A DNA stretch of 64,000 nt from Effrenium voratum (GCA_963377175.1 CAUJNA010003002.1:504001-568000); one strand, 5' to 3'. Positions 24,546 through 36,718 are shown, numbered from the stretch's first letter. Numbers and translations: made by a program. Notes: generated by a model not told the origin, from the letters alone.

Positions 24546-25619
24546 AGTGTATGATTAACGGTACTCCCGCAACACCTAAAAAAACTTGGAATGATGATTC
24601 GCTTGTAAATACCAACAAGCAATGGTTTCAACCATGGTTTCAAAGTGCCACAGTATGTCAAAGCTGCTTTCAGCAAGGCTTATTCCCCAGGAGCTTGAAA
24701 ACTGCTTGGCTTCCTTTTGATACACGCGGACAGGAATACACAGGCAGGTGGGGACACAGCGACTGGTACACAACTGCAACCTTATTAACTTGTGACTTGG
24801 GGAAATCCAGTGACACCTGACACTCCCCCGCCATCTTTCCAGGGTGATGGAGACTCCGGTTTGATTTAATTACAAGGCAGAATTTCCAGCCTCACAGCAA
24901 TGGGTGTGGTTCCTTTCTTTAGAACTTTCGGAATCGGACCCCCCCCCAAAAAAAAAGGCGTCGGGTTTCCTCTTGGTTTCCCTGAACCAACCAAACAGGG
25001 GTTACCCCCAACAAATACAGACCCATTCTGAAATCCAAGTTTTCCTCTTCCCCTTTGGGTCCTAGAAAAAAAACACAAAAAAGCGGATGTTGGGTTTTCC
25101 CTTTTTGGTCCACTTTTAGTAAAGCTCCCAGAAGTTTAACCTGTTTTTTCCGGGTCCTTTGGGCAAATGAGCAAACCGTGGCGACTTCCATTTGCTTTGG
25201 GGATCCGGTCAGCAAAACGTGGCGACTTCCTTGGCGTTTTCGCTTTTTCAGCCGCTGCAAGTGGAGCTTTTGGAGCGGGACTACTTTCGGGGACCCATCA
25301 AAGAGGTGTCCTTCGAGAACCACAGAAGAGGGGGCCAGCAGAAGCAAGACATACACGGAATATCCCTTCCATTGGCTCAAGCAAGCTTTTTGAACATAGC
25401 TTCCCTTGGTGGAAGGGGAGCTCACTACTTTCAGATATGTTCTCCTGTTTCCATCGGGCTTAAGCAACGGGAAGGAACGGTTTTCCAAGAAAGATAGGGG
25501 GGCAACTCCTGATCCTGATATTTGGGCACCGGGCTTCGTTTGTATAGGCGTCATGATTGCAAGACAAAGCTGAAGTCAACCTTCAAATGTTGGACAACGC
25601 CAAATACAAGCCTGCATTT

Positions 25620-25780
25620 TGCTGAAACCTTATCGAGCTTGGAATAGCTCCACGTCTGGGGGCAATAGCGGTGCTTGCTCGATGCCGTAGGAGCCGCGCT
25701 TGCAGCGTGTGAGGGGCTCTCCGCGCTTGCGGCGGGCGGGCGAAGTTTGGAGCTGAGCTGCGGCGTTGCGTTGCAGGATC
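25620..25780. repeat. GC-rich dispersed repeat, family K copy 2
   Basis: It matches copy 1 block by block (GAAACCTTATCGAGCTTGG, GCCGTAGGAGCCGCGCTTGC, GGGCTCTCCGCGCTTGC, CGAAGTTTGGAG). It ends next to a family D element. Confidence 0.6.
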
Positions 25781-25802
25781 TAGGAAGGAAACCTGGTGGG
25801 GC

Positions 25803-25953
25803 TCAAATGAGACACAATCCGCAATCAATACCCGGGTAGATGAAGCCTAGTAGAGGACGATCCCAACCATAAATAGCTGCGGCCGCCTTCTTAATTCCTT
25901 ACATGGTTCTGGGTGGACCATTTTAGTACCGGGTTTTGATTGTGACTCAAATA
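25803..25953. mobile_element. Family D element
   Basis: CTCAAATGAGACACAATC leads to CCCGGGTAGATGAAG, then TTACATGGTTCTGGGTGGAC, and ends GGTTTTGATTGTGACTCAA. It is close in sequence to the 2207 copy. Confidence 0.7.
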
Positions 25954-28900
25954 AGGATGGGGTCAAAATGAAGGAAAGGCTCACTTGCCCAAAGCTAACC
26001 CTTTGACCTTGTTCTAACCTTGCAGTACCCATTCTTTTCGCGTGCACTCAGTAAAAACATCATTATGTTCCCTCAGCTGTTGGATCACACGATGCATCGT
26101 TCTGCTCCACACTCATCGTTCTGTTCCATAGCATCGTTCGTTTCATTTTCAAGTTCGGTGTCGCCTCGGAGGGGTCTGTTTTGTTTGTTTCTTTCCTTTT
26201 TTCCCCGCTCTTTGAACCCTGTTTGGGCAACAGTTGGTTTTTTGAACAGAATGGTCTACTGGCCAAACTCCCCATTCTTTTTGTGCTAACGTTCTGTTCG
26301 GACACATCGTTCTGTTCGGTTTGGACAGGGTTCAAACGTAGACGCCCGCTCGATTTGGGCCTTTGTTTACAGGGGTGGGGGGGAGGTTGCTGGCGCTCTC
26401 CCAGTTTGGGGTCACCATGTGGCTGTGAAAGCCTGTTGGGCGGCGCATTGGAGTTTTGGCTTGTCGTGTTCGCGAGGGATTTGTTGGAGTAAGGTTACAT
26501 TAGACTTTGGGTTTTGTAGTTTTGGTCCATTTGCAGTTGTGGCCCCAAAGGGTCAACCTTGTATTTCTGGGTCCAAACTGGGGGGGTCAAAAAAAGGGTG
26601 CCTGAACCTGTAGGATGCCTTTGGTGGGACCATCTGTGTAAGCAGCAGTCTTCGGGCGGAAATCCTAAAGCACCTCGGGCGCGTGTGCGAGGCTTCCACA
26701 TCTAGCAGCAGCGATAGCAGTAGCGCTCCTTAGACGCAGACTGGGAGAGAGCGGCGGCTTCACACCGGGACGATGAAGCGCTTTTGTTGGTGCCAGTTGG
26801 TTGGATCTTTGACCTTCACCTCAACTTGTCCAGAGCGACTCATTTTTGTTTTCGACCTTGTAGCTTCCCCTTTTTGGTTTCCCATTTTTGGGCCAAACGG
26901 TGAGATGTCGTTCATTTCTGGGTCCCTGTGGGCAACTGGGGTATTTTCGCGAACCAGGAGCTCTGAATGGCCACCTCCATTTAATCCCCATTTACCTCTG
27001 CACAAAGTATAAGTCTTGTTCATGTCCCCCTCTTGGATTTGAAGGGCATCTATCACTTCTGCACATGTCTCAGTTTTTGAACGTTCCCCCCCGTTTTGTG
27101 GTAATTTTAAAGGGAAACCAACAGGGCACCACTCAGTTGGGTCCGAGTCCTAAGAAAGGCACAGTCATATTTTTTTCTCCAGACTAGTGTGCTTAGGTTT
27201 TACCAGTTTCTGCAGTTCGCGCGGTGTTTCCAGTTCGCTCAGGACAGCGAGGACGCGGTGAAAGCGCCAACGCCGCATTTGAAGGAACCCCCAGGCGGGG
27301 CGTTTTTCAGCGGCAAACTTCGGAGCAAGCGCTTCATTCGGAAAATCAGGGAAAACTCACTGGCAACCAGAGCTGAGCCATTGCTCTAAGGAAAACCTGG
27401 TGGGCTCAAATCGGGGGGGGGGGGTGTCAAATTGAAGGGAAGACTCACTTGCCCAAAGCAAATCAACCTTTTGACCTTTGGTTTTTCAGTTTTGGTCGAT
27501 TTGTCGTCATGGCCTCAAAGGCTATATAACCTTTTGTAGCTCAGAAGAACCAGCACCCAACAACAACTGCTTTTCCCCATGTCCAAAATCATCCTGGGAC
27601 TGTCCTGTTTTGCAGTGGTTGGGGGTGCTGGAAAGGAAGGTGAGAGTCCAAGTTTTCCCCACCAAAAACCCAGGCGCTGAGGGGAATGGTGAGGATTTTC
27701 TGGAATTGTGTGTTCCGGGTTTCTGAAAGAAGGGCGGGGAGGGATTTTCCTGGAACTTCGTCTTGCGGGTTTCTGAAAGAAGGGCCGTTTTGTTTTTTCT
27801 CCTGAAAAGGGCTGGACCTTCTACCAGATCGACCTTCGGTTTGCATTCGGTTTTGGGACCCGCTTGGTAGCGAATGGGGCACGAAACCAGTCGAGCCCGT
27901 GGGCCCAGTGTCTTTTCGCTTTCCTTTTGGTTCCCCTCTTGGTGGCTCGTCCGTTTTAGAAATCCGACCCCCCAAAAGTGGATTCGGGGTTTTCCTTTTG
28001 AATTTCCTTTATATAAACCACCCAAAAAAGGGTACTCTCAAAAAGACACACCCTAAAACAGCATCCAAAAGAGTTGGAATTGCCAACCTTTGGATTTAGA
28101 TATGTTGAATTCGGAAAGGGCCTTTGATACCAACACCGGACGCCCCTGCTGCTGTTCTTTCCTGGCTACTGACAGGATTTCCTGCATTCCCTTTTGGGAA
28201 CCTCGTGGAAACCACAAGCAAAGTGCATGAATCAGCACTGAGTAAAATTCACTTGCTTGGCTGCCTGATGGCACCCTTGGCGTGCATGTGATGTTCGGGA
28301 TGTTTGCTTTCAGAAGGTTTTGGTTTGTCATTTCTTTAAAGGTACTCCTTTTTTTTGGTGTTTTAAAGGAAAACCAACAGAAAAGATAAAACACCTTGTT
28401 TCTAAGGGGTGCGAATCCTAGGAAAGGCGCGCGTTTGTGGGGCACTGAAAGAAAGGCATCAATCACAGTGGTGTCATCCAGCCTCGTTTCCTTCTAGGTT
28501 GCAGTCTGAAAGGTCGAACTCAATGTTGGCAGGTTTTGAGCTGCGAGTTGGGGTGTGTTTGCTTAGGAGTCGGACCATCAAAATGGTGTGTTTTCTTTGT
28601 GTTCCGTGTGTGTTTCCTTTGTGTGCTCCTTGATATTAAAACCACAAAGGGGTACCAACAAAAAATGAACTCACGCGATTGGAGGCCTTCAATCGCACTC
28701 GCAACCGTCGCTATCAAGACCCATGTACGATTTGTACAAAGACCCTTTCCACAATTGACAGAAGAAAGCCAAAACAGGATCAAATGCAAAAGGCGATCCT
28801 GTACCGCGGGTTGCCTGTATAATCAAATGCATATTACATGGCTGCTCTTTGGTGCGACCGAATCGCCCCTTAGACCTTCAAGAAACTCATGCTTTCCCGG

Positions 28901-31620
28901 TACACCTACAACAGTTTAGTCCTTGTGCTCAGGGGTTGTTTATATGTAGACCCTTGACATGGTGGAAGATGGTTTTGTTGCTATCTTGTTGCTTCGTCGC
29001 AACACGCTTGCCGCAATACCATTGCAACACACTTCGATGCAGAAAAAAAGTGTACGTCTTGTTTAGGAATCGGACCCCCCAAATTGGATTTTGATTTTCC
29101 TTCTGGTTCTTGTTTAAAAAAAGATGAAGAAACAAAATGACAAAAAACACATCAAAGTTTACAAGTAGTACCCTCAAAACAAATAAAGATGGTATTGTTC
29201 CTTTTGGTTCCCCTGAAAAACCAGAAAAGCAATAAGTGGAACCCAAAAAGCACAACAGCACATAGTGGTGTTCCTTCTGGTTCCCTTCAAACCATCCAAA
29301 GCAGGTACCAACTCCAAAAGAATTGACCGACCCAAGTGGCAAGGCACGGAGCAAACCCAACCGCTGCTGGTTGTCGGGGAATCCCAGCGAAGGGTTCAGA
29401 AGGAGCAGGAAGAGGTTCAGATGGACAGCCGAAGATTTCTGTGCAGATATTTTTCTGAGATGAAGTATCTGTTTTTTCCAACTTGGGTGTGATTTTGTTC
29501 ATACTTGTTCATCTCTTGTTGAGGTTGGTTGTGTTGTTTCAGCTTCTAGTGCTTGGGCGAAATTGGCTGCGTTTCCTTTTCAGGTTGCGGGGGGACTCCT
29601 GCCAATGCCCTTTGTTTAGGACGCCTTCCAAAATCCAAGGTCTGCAGAAAAGGCTTTTGAGCTTGCCCCTCAGTGGCAAACTGCAGACTTTGGTCGGCAT
29701 TATTTATTTATCGCAGCAAGCTCACCTCGAGGAAAAAGGGTTTCGTCTTTGGTGAAGGTTTGTTGCGTCTTACATGGGGGCATTCTTGCATGCTCAATGT
29801 GCGGATTCTTGTAGCCTGTGTAGGTGAATGGCCAACATGCAGAAACAATAGTAGCAGCGGCGGCGGCGGCAGCAGCAAGAAGGAGAAGAAGAAGGAGAAG
29901 GGAGACGAAGAAGAAGAAGGAGAAGGAAACCACATCCTGCTACAACATGATGATTAGGCAGTTATTGGAAGTTACCGAAAAGGATTCCCAAGCACAACTA
30001 ACATAATGACAAACAAGGAAAAAACAAAAACGAACAAAGCAAATATCAAAAACAAGCATAACACAGCCCAAATTGAGAAGTACAGCCGCGTCATGAGCTT
30101 TCTTGCAGCGCGGGGTGTGTTGGGTGTGTTGTTGTTTTTTGAGGGAACCGGCCAAAATGGTGGGTTTCAAACCTTCCAACAGCTGGATAGCTTCAATAAA
30201 ACGGCCTGGGCCCACTTGGCAAGTGGCGATTCCATTCAGCTCTAAGGCTCTGGAGAGCCTGCGGAGCACTGATGCCTGGCCCTTTGCCAGGCTTTTCGGA
30301 CGTTGCCCAGAAATGAGGGGAACGTCCGAGAAAACGGCGGTGGAGACTGGAGACCATGCATGTGAGCGGGGTGAAACATGTTTTGTTGGTTTTTTTGCAT
30401 CCATTCGAGGGGGGTAGGGGTGCCGATTTTGTGGCAGTCATTTTAGAGGGATGCCATGTCTTTTTGGCAAACACCCTGTTGGGTCGCACTTCGGCCTGTT
30501 TGTGTCTATTGTGATAAGTCCATCCATAGGCAGCTCGGGGTTGACAGTCCTGTACGCGCAGCATCACTTCAGCCGGCGTGCTTCATTTGCTTCCCAACAT
30601 GTCGCAAGTGTTCCAAGGGAAGCCTACTTGTGACAAGCTTGCAACAGGGTTCCCCATATTTCCCGATTTGGTGGATTTGAACCTCATCTTTCTGGGCATT
30701 AAAAATCAGCTTCCTTGTGGGATGATGTTAAAAGGGGATATATAGGGAGCCCTGTGGACATGTGTTTGACAAACCTTCTCAGGACCCATAAATTCACGGC
30801 AAACCAACTACAGAAGCATCTACAGGAAATCCTTGTTTTTGGTGGCATTTTGTTCTATTATGAAAGAAATATCACCGGCGTCCAAGCAAAGGCGTATCCC
30901 CTGCTTTTCGCCCCGCAGGAGCACTTGCGCTTCCTGCGAGCCTTTTCGTAGACGTGCTGAACTAGCCTGGAACAACACAAATTATTGTTTGAAAGAGATA
31001 TTTTTTGAAAGTGGACCAAAATAATGAGGAGTGTGTGTATGTGTGAGAACCAAGGAGTGTTTCTGCGGGAACAGCGTGCACATGTGACTTCGAACGAGCG
31101 CTTCTCCGAATGATGGATCCCTTTTGGCCAAGAGGCAGCGTGATACAAATGACAGCGGGTTCACGATTTCCAGGCCGCAAACGGCAACTGGGTGTGTGTT
31201 TTTTTCGAGGGTACCCCTTTTGGGATTGGTTAAATGGACACCAAGTGTAAGTGGACATCTCCAATTTAGGAGGTTTCCCTAAATCTGAGACAGACCCGTC
31301 TGAGCAACAGTGGGAATCCGACGGTCCAACGAAACCAATGAATTGCGACTCAATACCCGATGCTGCTCTTTGCTTGGATTTGAACATAGTGTCGTCTCAA
31401 AATAGAACCCCCAAACCGGTGGCTTCCTCTTTAGATTCCCTTTAGAGCCACCCCCAAATGAAGTCCCTTATTCAAATTCATGTCCAAATTATGTTTGCCC
31501 GCTGGTCATAGGCTTTATAGTTTTTTTGGCCCAAGTGGAGCGCGGGGCTTCGGGCTTCTTGCCGGTTCGAAGGCCTGATTCTTCCAACTGCTGGTCTTGT
31601 GCAAAGCCCCGAAAACCTTA
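25954..31620. other. No gene; family H and related repeats
   Basis: Family H copies lie near 25983, 26497 and 27447. A repeat built on ATCGGACCCCCCAAA followed by TTTTCCTTTTGGTTCC recurs near 24930, 27960 and 29070, with a looser match near 28569. A GGAGAAGAAG purine tract lies near 29878-29925. None of the many short frames has a recognised motif. Confidence 0.4.
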
Positions 31621-31730
31621 CAGGGCTCCTTAAAAGATACATTTTGCCCAAACATGGCTTTTTCCACCAGAATAAAGGGAAACCACCATTGACAAGGCAA
31701 TGTTCAGGTGTATAATGTAAGGATCCCTGC
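31621..31730. mobile_element. Family G element
   Basis: CAGGGCTCCTTAAAAGATAC to GTAAGGATCCCTG. It contains AACATGGCTTTTTCCACCAG and GGCAATGTTCAGGTG. Confidence 0.75.
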
Positions 31731-32289
31731 CTTAGTGGTTACCGTGGGTTGCTAAAAGCGAACTTCTGAGCATGGCGATTCGGTCTTTGTGAGCTTCCTC
31801 GGCCCAAAAGATATTCTTCCTATGGTTGTCAACGGCCCCAATAGGGCCCCCCCAATCCCAACAGCCACTAGTAAGGCATATGGGGGGCACTTTTTTTGGG
31901 TCCCCTCTTTGGGGGGACGGACTTTTGTTCAACACATCTAACCTACAAAGGCCCAGCAGTTGGAATGAGTTGGAATGACCCCAAACAGAACCATCCGATC
32001 TTCCTTTTTTGGGAAGGGGATCCCTAAAATAGTTCTTCCCAAAATCCATTGCTGATTCCGTACATATTACGCCAACGAAAGAAAAAGACAAACAAAAACA
32101 TGAATGACACATTCTAGATTGAACATATCGGATCAACAACACCTGAGAACCAGCCCACCGTTTTTCGCAACCCCTTAAAGCCTCCGCTCGAGGTGGATAG
32201 CCTCAAGGCGAAGGCTGCACTTCTACGTGCAAGGACCTCGTAGGGTCTCGGAGGGCAATCCGGGGGAGTGTGTCGCCTGTTTGGTTGCC

Positions 32290-32396
32290 ATGTGGCCGTG
32301 GCTCTCCAAACCGGTACCAAAATGGAACCCTGGTAAGTGGAAACATGGACCAAAACCTGCGTAACCCTCCTGGTCAATTTTGAGCCACACCCATGT
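32290..32396. mobile_element. Family E element in a three-element cluster
   Basis: CATGTGGCCGTGGCTC is followed by ACCAAAATGGAACCCTGG and TGGACCAAAACCTGCG, ending TTTTGAGCCACACCCATG. Its right end runs directly into the family F copy. Confidence 0.75.
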
Positions 32397-32526
32397 GGCT
32401 GTGGTTATCAAAACCCACGGGATCCCATTTTGGTTGGTAGGTGAATTCACCACCCATTTTAGAACCCATTTCAGTGTTGGATTGGGATGTTCACTGGGGG
32501 TACGGGCTTTTGACCCATGGCCATGT
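32391..32526. mobile_element. Family F element in a three-element cluster
   Basis: CATGTGGCTGTGGTTATC to TTTTGACCCATGGCCATG, with CACGGGATCCCATTTTGG and GATTGGGATGTTCACTGGGG inside. Its ends overlap its neighbours on both sides. Confidence 0.75.
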
Positions 32527-32732
32527 GGATTGCGAAATCCATCCGTTTCGCACCACGGTTCATGAAACCATGGGAACCCGCAAGGTTTGCTGGTATTTAC
32601 GGGGGGATCATCATTCCAGCTTTTTTCTTCCCCCGGTGGTGCATGGTTTTGGCGATGGAGAACTCCTGCAGTTGGGATGGACGAAGCCCTGTATCGGATA
32701 TGAACTGGCACAGGAGTTTGTCCACCCACAGT
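32524..32732. mobile_element. Enlarged family A element
   Basis: GTGGATTGCGAAATCCATCC begins it and TTTGTCCACCCACAG ends it. The family interior (TTTCGCACCACGG, ATGAAACCATGG, TGCTGGTATTTACGGGGG) is followed by about 70 bp not seen in other copies. Confidence 0.6.
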
Positions 32733-33303
32733 AGGTGAGGTTGTGCCTTTTTTTTTTTTCTTTCGGGGTGATGGTTTTGGGCCAGGTAGATGTTGCACCC
32801 TGTCAAAGCTGAAGAGGTTTTTGGTTGGAATCTCCCGTGAGAGAGGGTGATCTACTGCAGCACTTGCAAGCTTGGCATTGGTGTCCGGGTCACAGTCCTT
32901 GATGCCCGTGAGGTTTCCCCAGCCCTGGCCATTTGGACGAATGCTTGGCCCCCGCGAGGTTTCCTCTTGGCCCTTGGAATCTGAAGGCCAAACAGGAGCC
33001 TTTAGTTCCCAAACAGAAACTCAGTTGCCCAAAGCCGACCTTTTGACCTTTTGGTTTCTCCTTTTTGGTCTAGTTTTAGTCATGACCCCAAAAGGTTAAC
33101 CTTTTATTTCTGGGGCCTTTGGGCAAGTGAGGAACTTACCTCACACCCATTTGTGGTATCGCCTGCAAAGTGGGGGGCTGAGTGGATTCTGCCCAGGTGG
33201 CTTGCCGGGATGCTGCGTCCAAAGCGACCTTTGTGAAGGCTGGGAGGAGATGTGGATGACCCGACTGTGGATGGGCCACATCCGCTTCGCGCCACATGGG
33301 CCA

Positions 33304-33423
33304 CTTGCTCAAAACCCGGTAAGATGAGGGCTGGTCCCCTTGCCATAAATGGGTGCAGCTGCCTTTTTTTACATGGTTCTGGGTAGACCATTTTAATACA
33401 AATTGTTTATTGTGGCTCAGATG
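33304..33423. mobile_element. Family D element, worn
   Basis: GCTCAAAACCCGGTAAGATG, then ATGGTTCTGGGTAGACCATT and ATTGTGGCTCAG at the end. Partial family A ends flank it at 33265 (CTGTGGATGGGCCACATCC) and 33480-33499 (GGATTTCGTCCATCCACA). Confidence 0.6.
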
Positions 33424-33499
33424 GGATTGGTTTATCAACAAGTTACAGGGTTTCATCCATCCCCACCTGGTACTGGTGCAGGATTTCGTCCATCCACAA

Positions 33500-34921
33500 T
33501 ATTGCAAGTGAACCAACCACGCAAACCTCGAAACCATGGTAAGTTACAGTAAACTTGGTCCCCCAGTAGTGTCCAGGGAGGGCTCCCCTACTAAAATAGA
33601 CTACACAAAAATCGGGTACCCTTATTCCAACCTCTCTACTGCAGGACCTAGGTAAACTAGGGGTTCCAGGTTCCGACTTGTTCCCTTATTTCAAAATGGC
33701 CCCAGCATCCATTGGCCTTGCCTTGGCCAGGTTTGCGAAGGTGAGCATTGGGCAAGTTTGGGGCAGCAACAATAGTCTTTTGCTCTTGGGGGAAACCGGA
33801 ACAACAACGAGTGTTACACTTCTTGGCAGTTCCCAGCCGCCCGGTTCCTTAAGGTTTTAGGTTTAGGGTTTAGTGCTTGGGTTTCCTTCTAACCCACTGA
33901 AAGTTAAACTTTTAGCAGGGGATCGGAGCACAGCCCAGACTTATATCGGTTGTGTTTCTATCGATGTCCTTTGGGGGCCCAGCAGAACGCGTTCGAATCG
34001 AGCAAGGGATTCGTGTTGATGTCCAACCGTCGGTTTCGACAGAGTGGGAACCCAATGGGTGGCTCTGGCTTTGTCAACATTGGGGGCTGTCCTTTTTTTT
34101 TCTTTGAGGGTTTCGCGTTCCTGGTGGTTTTAAACGGATAATCACCACTTTGGCGATTTTTGAGAGTCCACTAAAAAAGATTAGTTTCCCTATCGGTTGG
34201 AAGCAGCTGGAAACCCCATCTCTGCCCGAAAACGAAAAACCCAACCCCCAAACTCCCCCCTCCCCAAACAAACAAAACAACAAAAATAAACAAACTCTCC
34301 CCCCCTACCAAAAAAAAGGAAACGCGCAGCCAGGCAGGCGCTATCCCGGCCCTGAAGCCTTGCCTCGAGGACGCATTCGTCGGCACAATGTGAGTGAATC
34401 CCATCTTGCTGGTTCGATAGGGCAATGAGAAATGGCTGAGCTCCGAGAAAAACAACATCCAACTTGCGGTTTCCTTGAAGGTAATCCCCTTTTGGTTAAT
34501 TCCCAAGACCCGGAAGGTCTTTCCCTATTGAGCACCCGGAAGTTTAGCTTAGTGATTCTAGTTGGATTTGCCTGAAACTTGGTTCGACCAGAACATGTTT
34601 GGCTTCCCCTTGCAACCAACCAAAAGGGGCTTCCTGAAAAAATACCCACACCCATTTCCCTGCTTTTGTAGGTCCGTAGGTAGCCAAGAAATTGCTCTAA
34701 AAAGCAAAAGGAAAATTGTTTTCAGGTTGCCTGCTGTAGTGGTTTGCCTCGCCTGAACGGAAATTACTGGGCTCCTTGCGATGTTTGGAAATCGCCACCC
34801 CCCTTCGATTGTCAGCACAACAGGCCATTTTGGTCGTGAGGAGCCATGACATGTCACTGCAAATGGGATCCAGAATCCTCCTCCTCACCCACATCTTTGA
34901 GGGCGCAGCCACAGGAAATTC
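33500..34921. other. No gene seen
   Basis: Short repeats only: the TACTAAAATAGACT repeat near 33590 and a GGTTTAGGGTTTAG stretch at about 33858. No frame with a recognised motif was found. Confidence 0.4.
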
Positions 34922-34989
34922 TACCATGGAGTCTCCATGACCCTTTAAAAATGGGGTCATTAAACTAATGGGCCATGGAGACTCCAGGT
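34922..34989. mobile_element. Family C element, short form
   Basis: GGAGTCTCCATGACCCTTTA at the left and GGGCCATGGAGACTCCAG at the right are inverted around about 25 bp. Confidence 0.75.
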
Positions 34990-35315
34990 ACAGCTCAACG
35001 GCAAACTACCCACCCAAAAACAGTTATTTTCCCTTGAGCTAGCTCCCTGGCGAGGCCAGGCGCAAGGACTATGATTGCCTTTCGCTGGCCAGCGTAAGGG
35101 CAAGATCACGTAACGTCAAGCTCTTCCTATGTTGGCAGCTCGCAGCACACGTGCCCGCGCAAGAATTCCCGCAGGCTCGGGTTGGCCGAGCGCGCGCTGC
35201 TTCCCTAGGCCTGGTGGACACAGTTGCACGGCTGTGACAGCGGGTCGAGAGGCATTCCGTTGTGACGGAGCTGGCGGTCGCGTCGATATCGAGAAGAAGC
35301 ACTGTGGTGTATGTG

Positions 35316-35406
35316 CCTAGAGTCTCCATGACCCTTTAAAAATGGGGTCATGACCCCAAATAATGGGGTCATGGACGCTATTTTTCGAGTGTCATGGAAC
35401 TCCAGT
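35316..35406. mobile_element. Family C element
   Basis: AGAGTCTCCATGACCCTTTA and TCATGGAACTCCAG are inverted. The interior AATAATGGGGTCATGGACG matches the 6380 copy. Confidence 0.7.
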
Positions 35407-35655
35407 GTGGATGTTTTGTGATTTGGTGGACCTCCGGCACGAAGGTCGAGAGCGAGGCTGTTGCCCTCACTCCCTAGGCGAAAGGAGGACGTGTTTTTGC
35501 CCCACCCGGACGATGAGCGGGGACGCCGGACGCCAAGCGGAAGGCTCGCGTTGCCGCAAGCAGCCAGAAATCAAGGCAGGCGGGGCAAAGCAGACAGGGG
35601 GCAGGCGCAGACGAGTCGGAGGCAGATGCAACCTGAGCAGAAGAAGTCAAAACTT

Positions 35656-35775
35656 CTCTGGGTGAATTATAACGACCTCACACGACCGAATTCACCCCAA
35701 ATGGTGGTTTATGTGGGGAATATTCCCCAAATGACCTTATTTCAGGTTGGTGAAATATGATCATTCACCCAGAAA
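35656..35775. mobile_element. Single MITE-like inverted repeat
   Basis: TCTGGGTGAATTATAA at 35656 is mirrored by ATGATCATTCACCCAGA at the right. The interior has further GGTGAA and TTCACC motifs. It is the last MITE-like element before the retroelement block. Confidence 0.5.
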
Positions 35776-36254
35776 TTTCTGGGAGCTTCAAGTTGATAAG
35801 GCTAGCCGGAGACCAATGGCGCGGGGACCGCGATGGACACGCCCGATCCGCCGGATCGATTCGCTGGAGCGGCGCCGAAACGCGTAAGGGCGTAAGAGCT
35901 TGCCTGGGGCAATGCAGAGGGAGCTGGGTTTCAGGAATTTCTGGGACAAGGGCTGGTGTGAAGGTCAGGCGCGCCAGGATCCCAGTCTTCACTGTTCTCG
36001 GCAAGCTGTTTTTGTTTTTGTTTTTTTTCCCTCCCCCCCCCCGCTTTCCACTTTTTCCTGTTCATGTTTAGTGTGCTGCAAAACACAAAGTTGTTTGCCG
36101 AGCCATCCCAAGGCTTCTTTGGGTGTTCTGCCTCAAACGCCGCTAGCGCTGGCGGCAGGACGGGCTGCTGGAGGGCTTTGTGAGCCAGATGCCCAGCTGG
36201 CCAAAGCAGGAAGCAAAGTAAGCAAGCCAAATTTGGCCTTTCAGCCATTGAACA

Positions 36255-36375
36255 TTTGTTAATGTTGAAACGCATGTGGAAACATGAACTGTGTGTGGAA
36301 TGCTTGACCATAATGGCATGTGCCATTTTGGCTCAAGCATTGCTCTGGGTTCCTGGAACCCAAGCTGATTGAAAA
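36255..36375 (+). repeat. 121-bp leader repeat, copy 1, containing a spliced-leader relic
   Basis: From TTTGTTAATGTTGAAACG to CTGATTGAAAA this is identical, base for base over 121 bp, to 42400-42520. The coding region that follows (ATG at 36418) is unrelated to the one after copy 2, so the repeat behaves as a mobile 5' leader or promoter cassette, or as a terminal or split direct repeat of one retroelement. It contains the spliced-leader relic and two inverted repeats (36302-36338 and GGGTTCCTGGAACCC at 36347-36361). Confidence 0.85.
36322..36337 (+). other. Spliced-leader relic
   Basis: GCCATTTTGGCTCAAG equals the 3' 16 nt of the conserved dinoflagellate spliced leader. It is not followed by GT, so it is not a spliced-leader RNA gene. 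The expected reading is a retrocopied trans-spliced leader. The same relic occurs at 42467-42482. Confidence 0.8.
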
Positions 36376-36632
36376 ACTTTGATCTTTTGCATTTTCGAAC
36401 TTAACCCCGACCAAGCAATGGCTTCCTCGGCAACCTCGGCAACTTCCTTTGAGTTGATTGAGGACCAGACACTCACCGTGGAGGAGGTTGAAATGGCCAG
36501 CCAGGAGGCCCAGGACATTCGCACACGGGAGGCGGCAGTGGCGGCCGGCTTGGTTTTGGACGAGCCCGACGCCCCCCCGTCAGCTTCGGCGACCGATGTG
36601 ATGAATGACCTCTCCAGTGCACTGGAGCGTCT

Positions 36633-36640
36633 CCAAGTGG
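36633..36640. other. Target-site duplication, left copy
   Basis: CCAAGTGG, repeated at 38726-38733 on the far side of the 2.1-kb insertion. Host codons before and after the element join as ..CAA GTG GCA TTT... Confidence 0.8.
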
Positions 36641-36718
36641 GTGGAAAAAAAACCCGCGCCTTTGAGTTTAGTATTCGGGCATCCCTTAGCTTTCAGGAGC
36701 ATTGCAGAACAGTGCCAC

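Noticed and set aside
25366..25382. Spliced-leader-like CCATTGGCTCAAGC
   Set aside because: It lacks two of the T residues of the core, so the match is short, and no ORF follows.
36322..36345. Spliced-leader RNA gene
   Set aside because: The leader match is followed by CATTGC, not a GT donor, and no Sm-type site follows.
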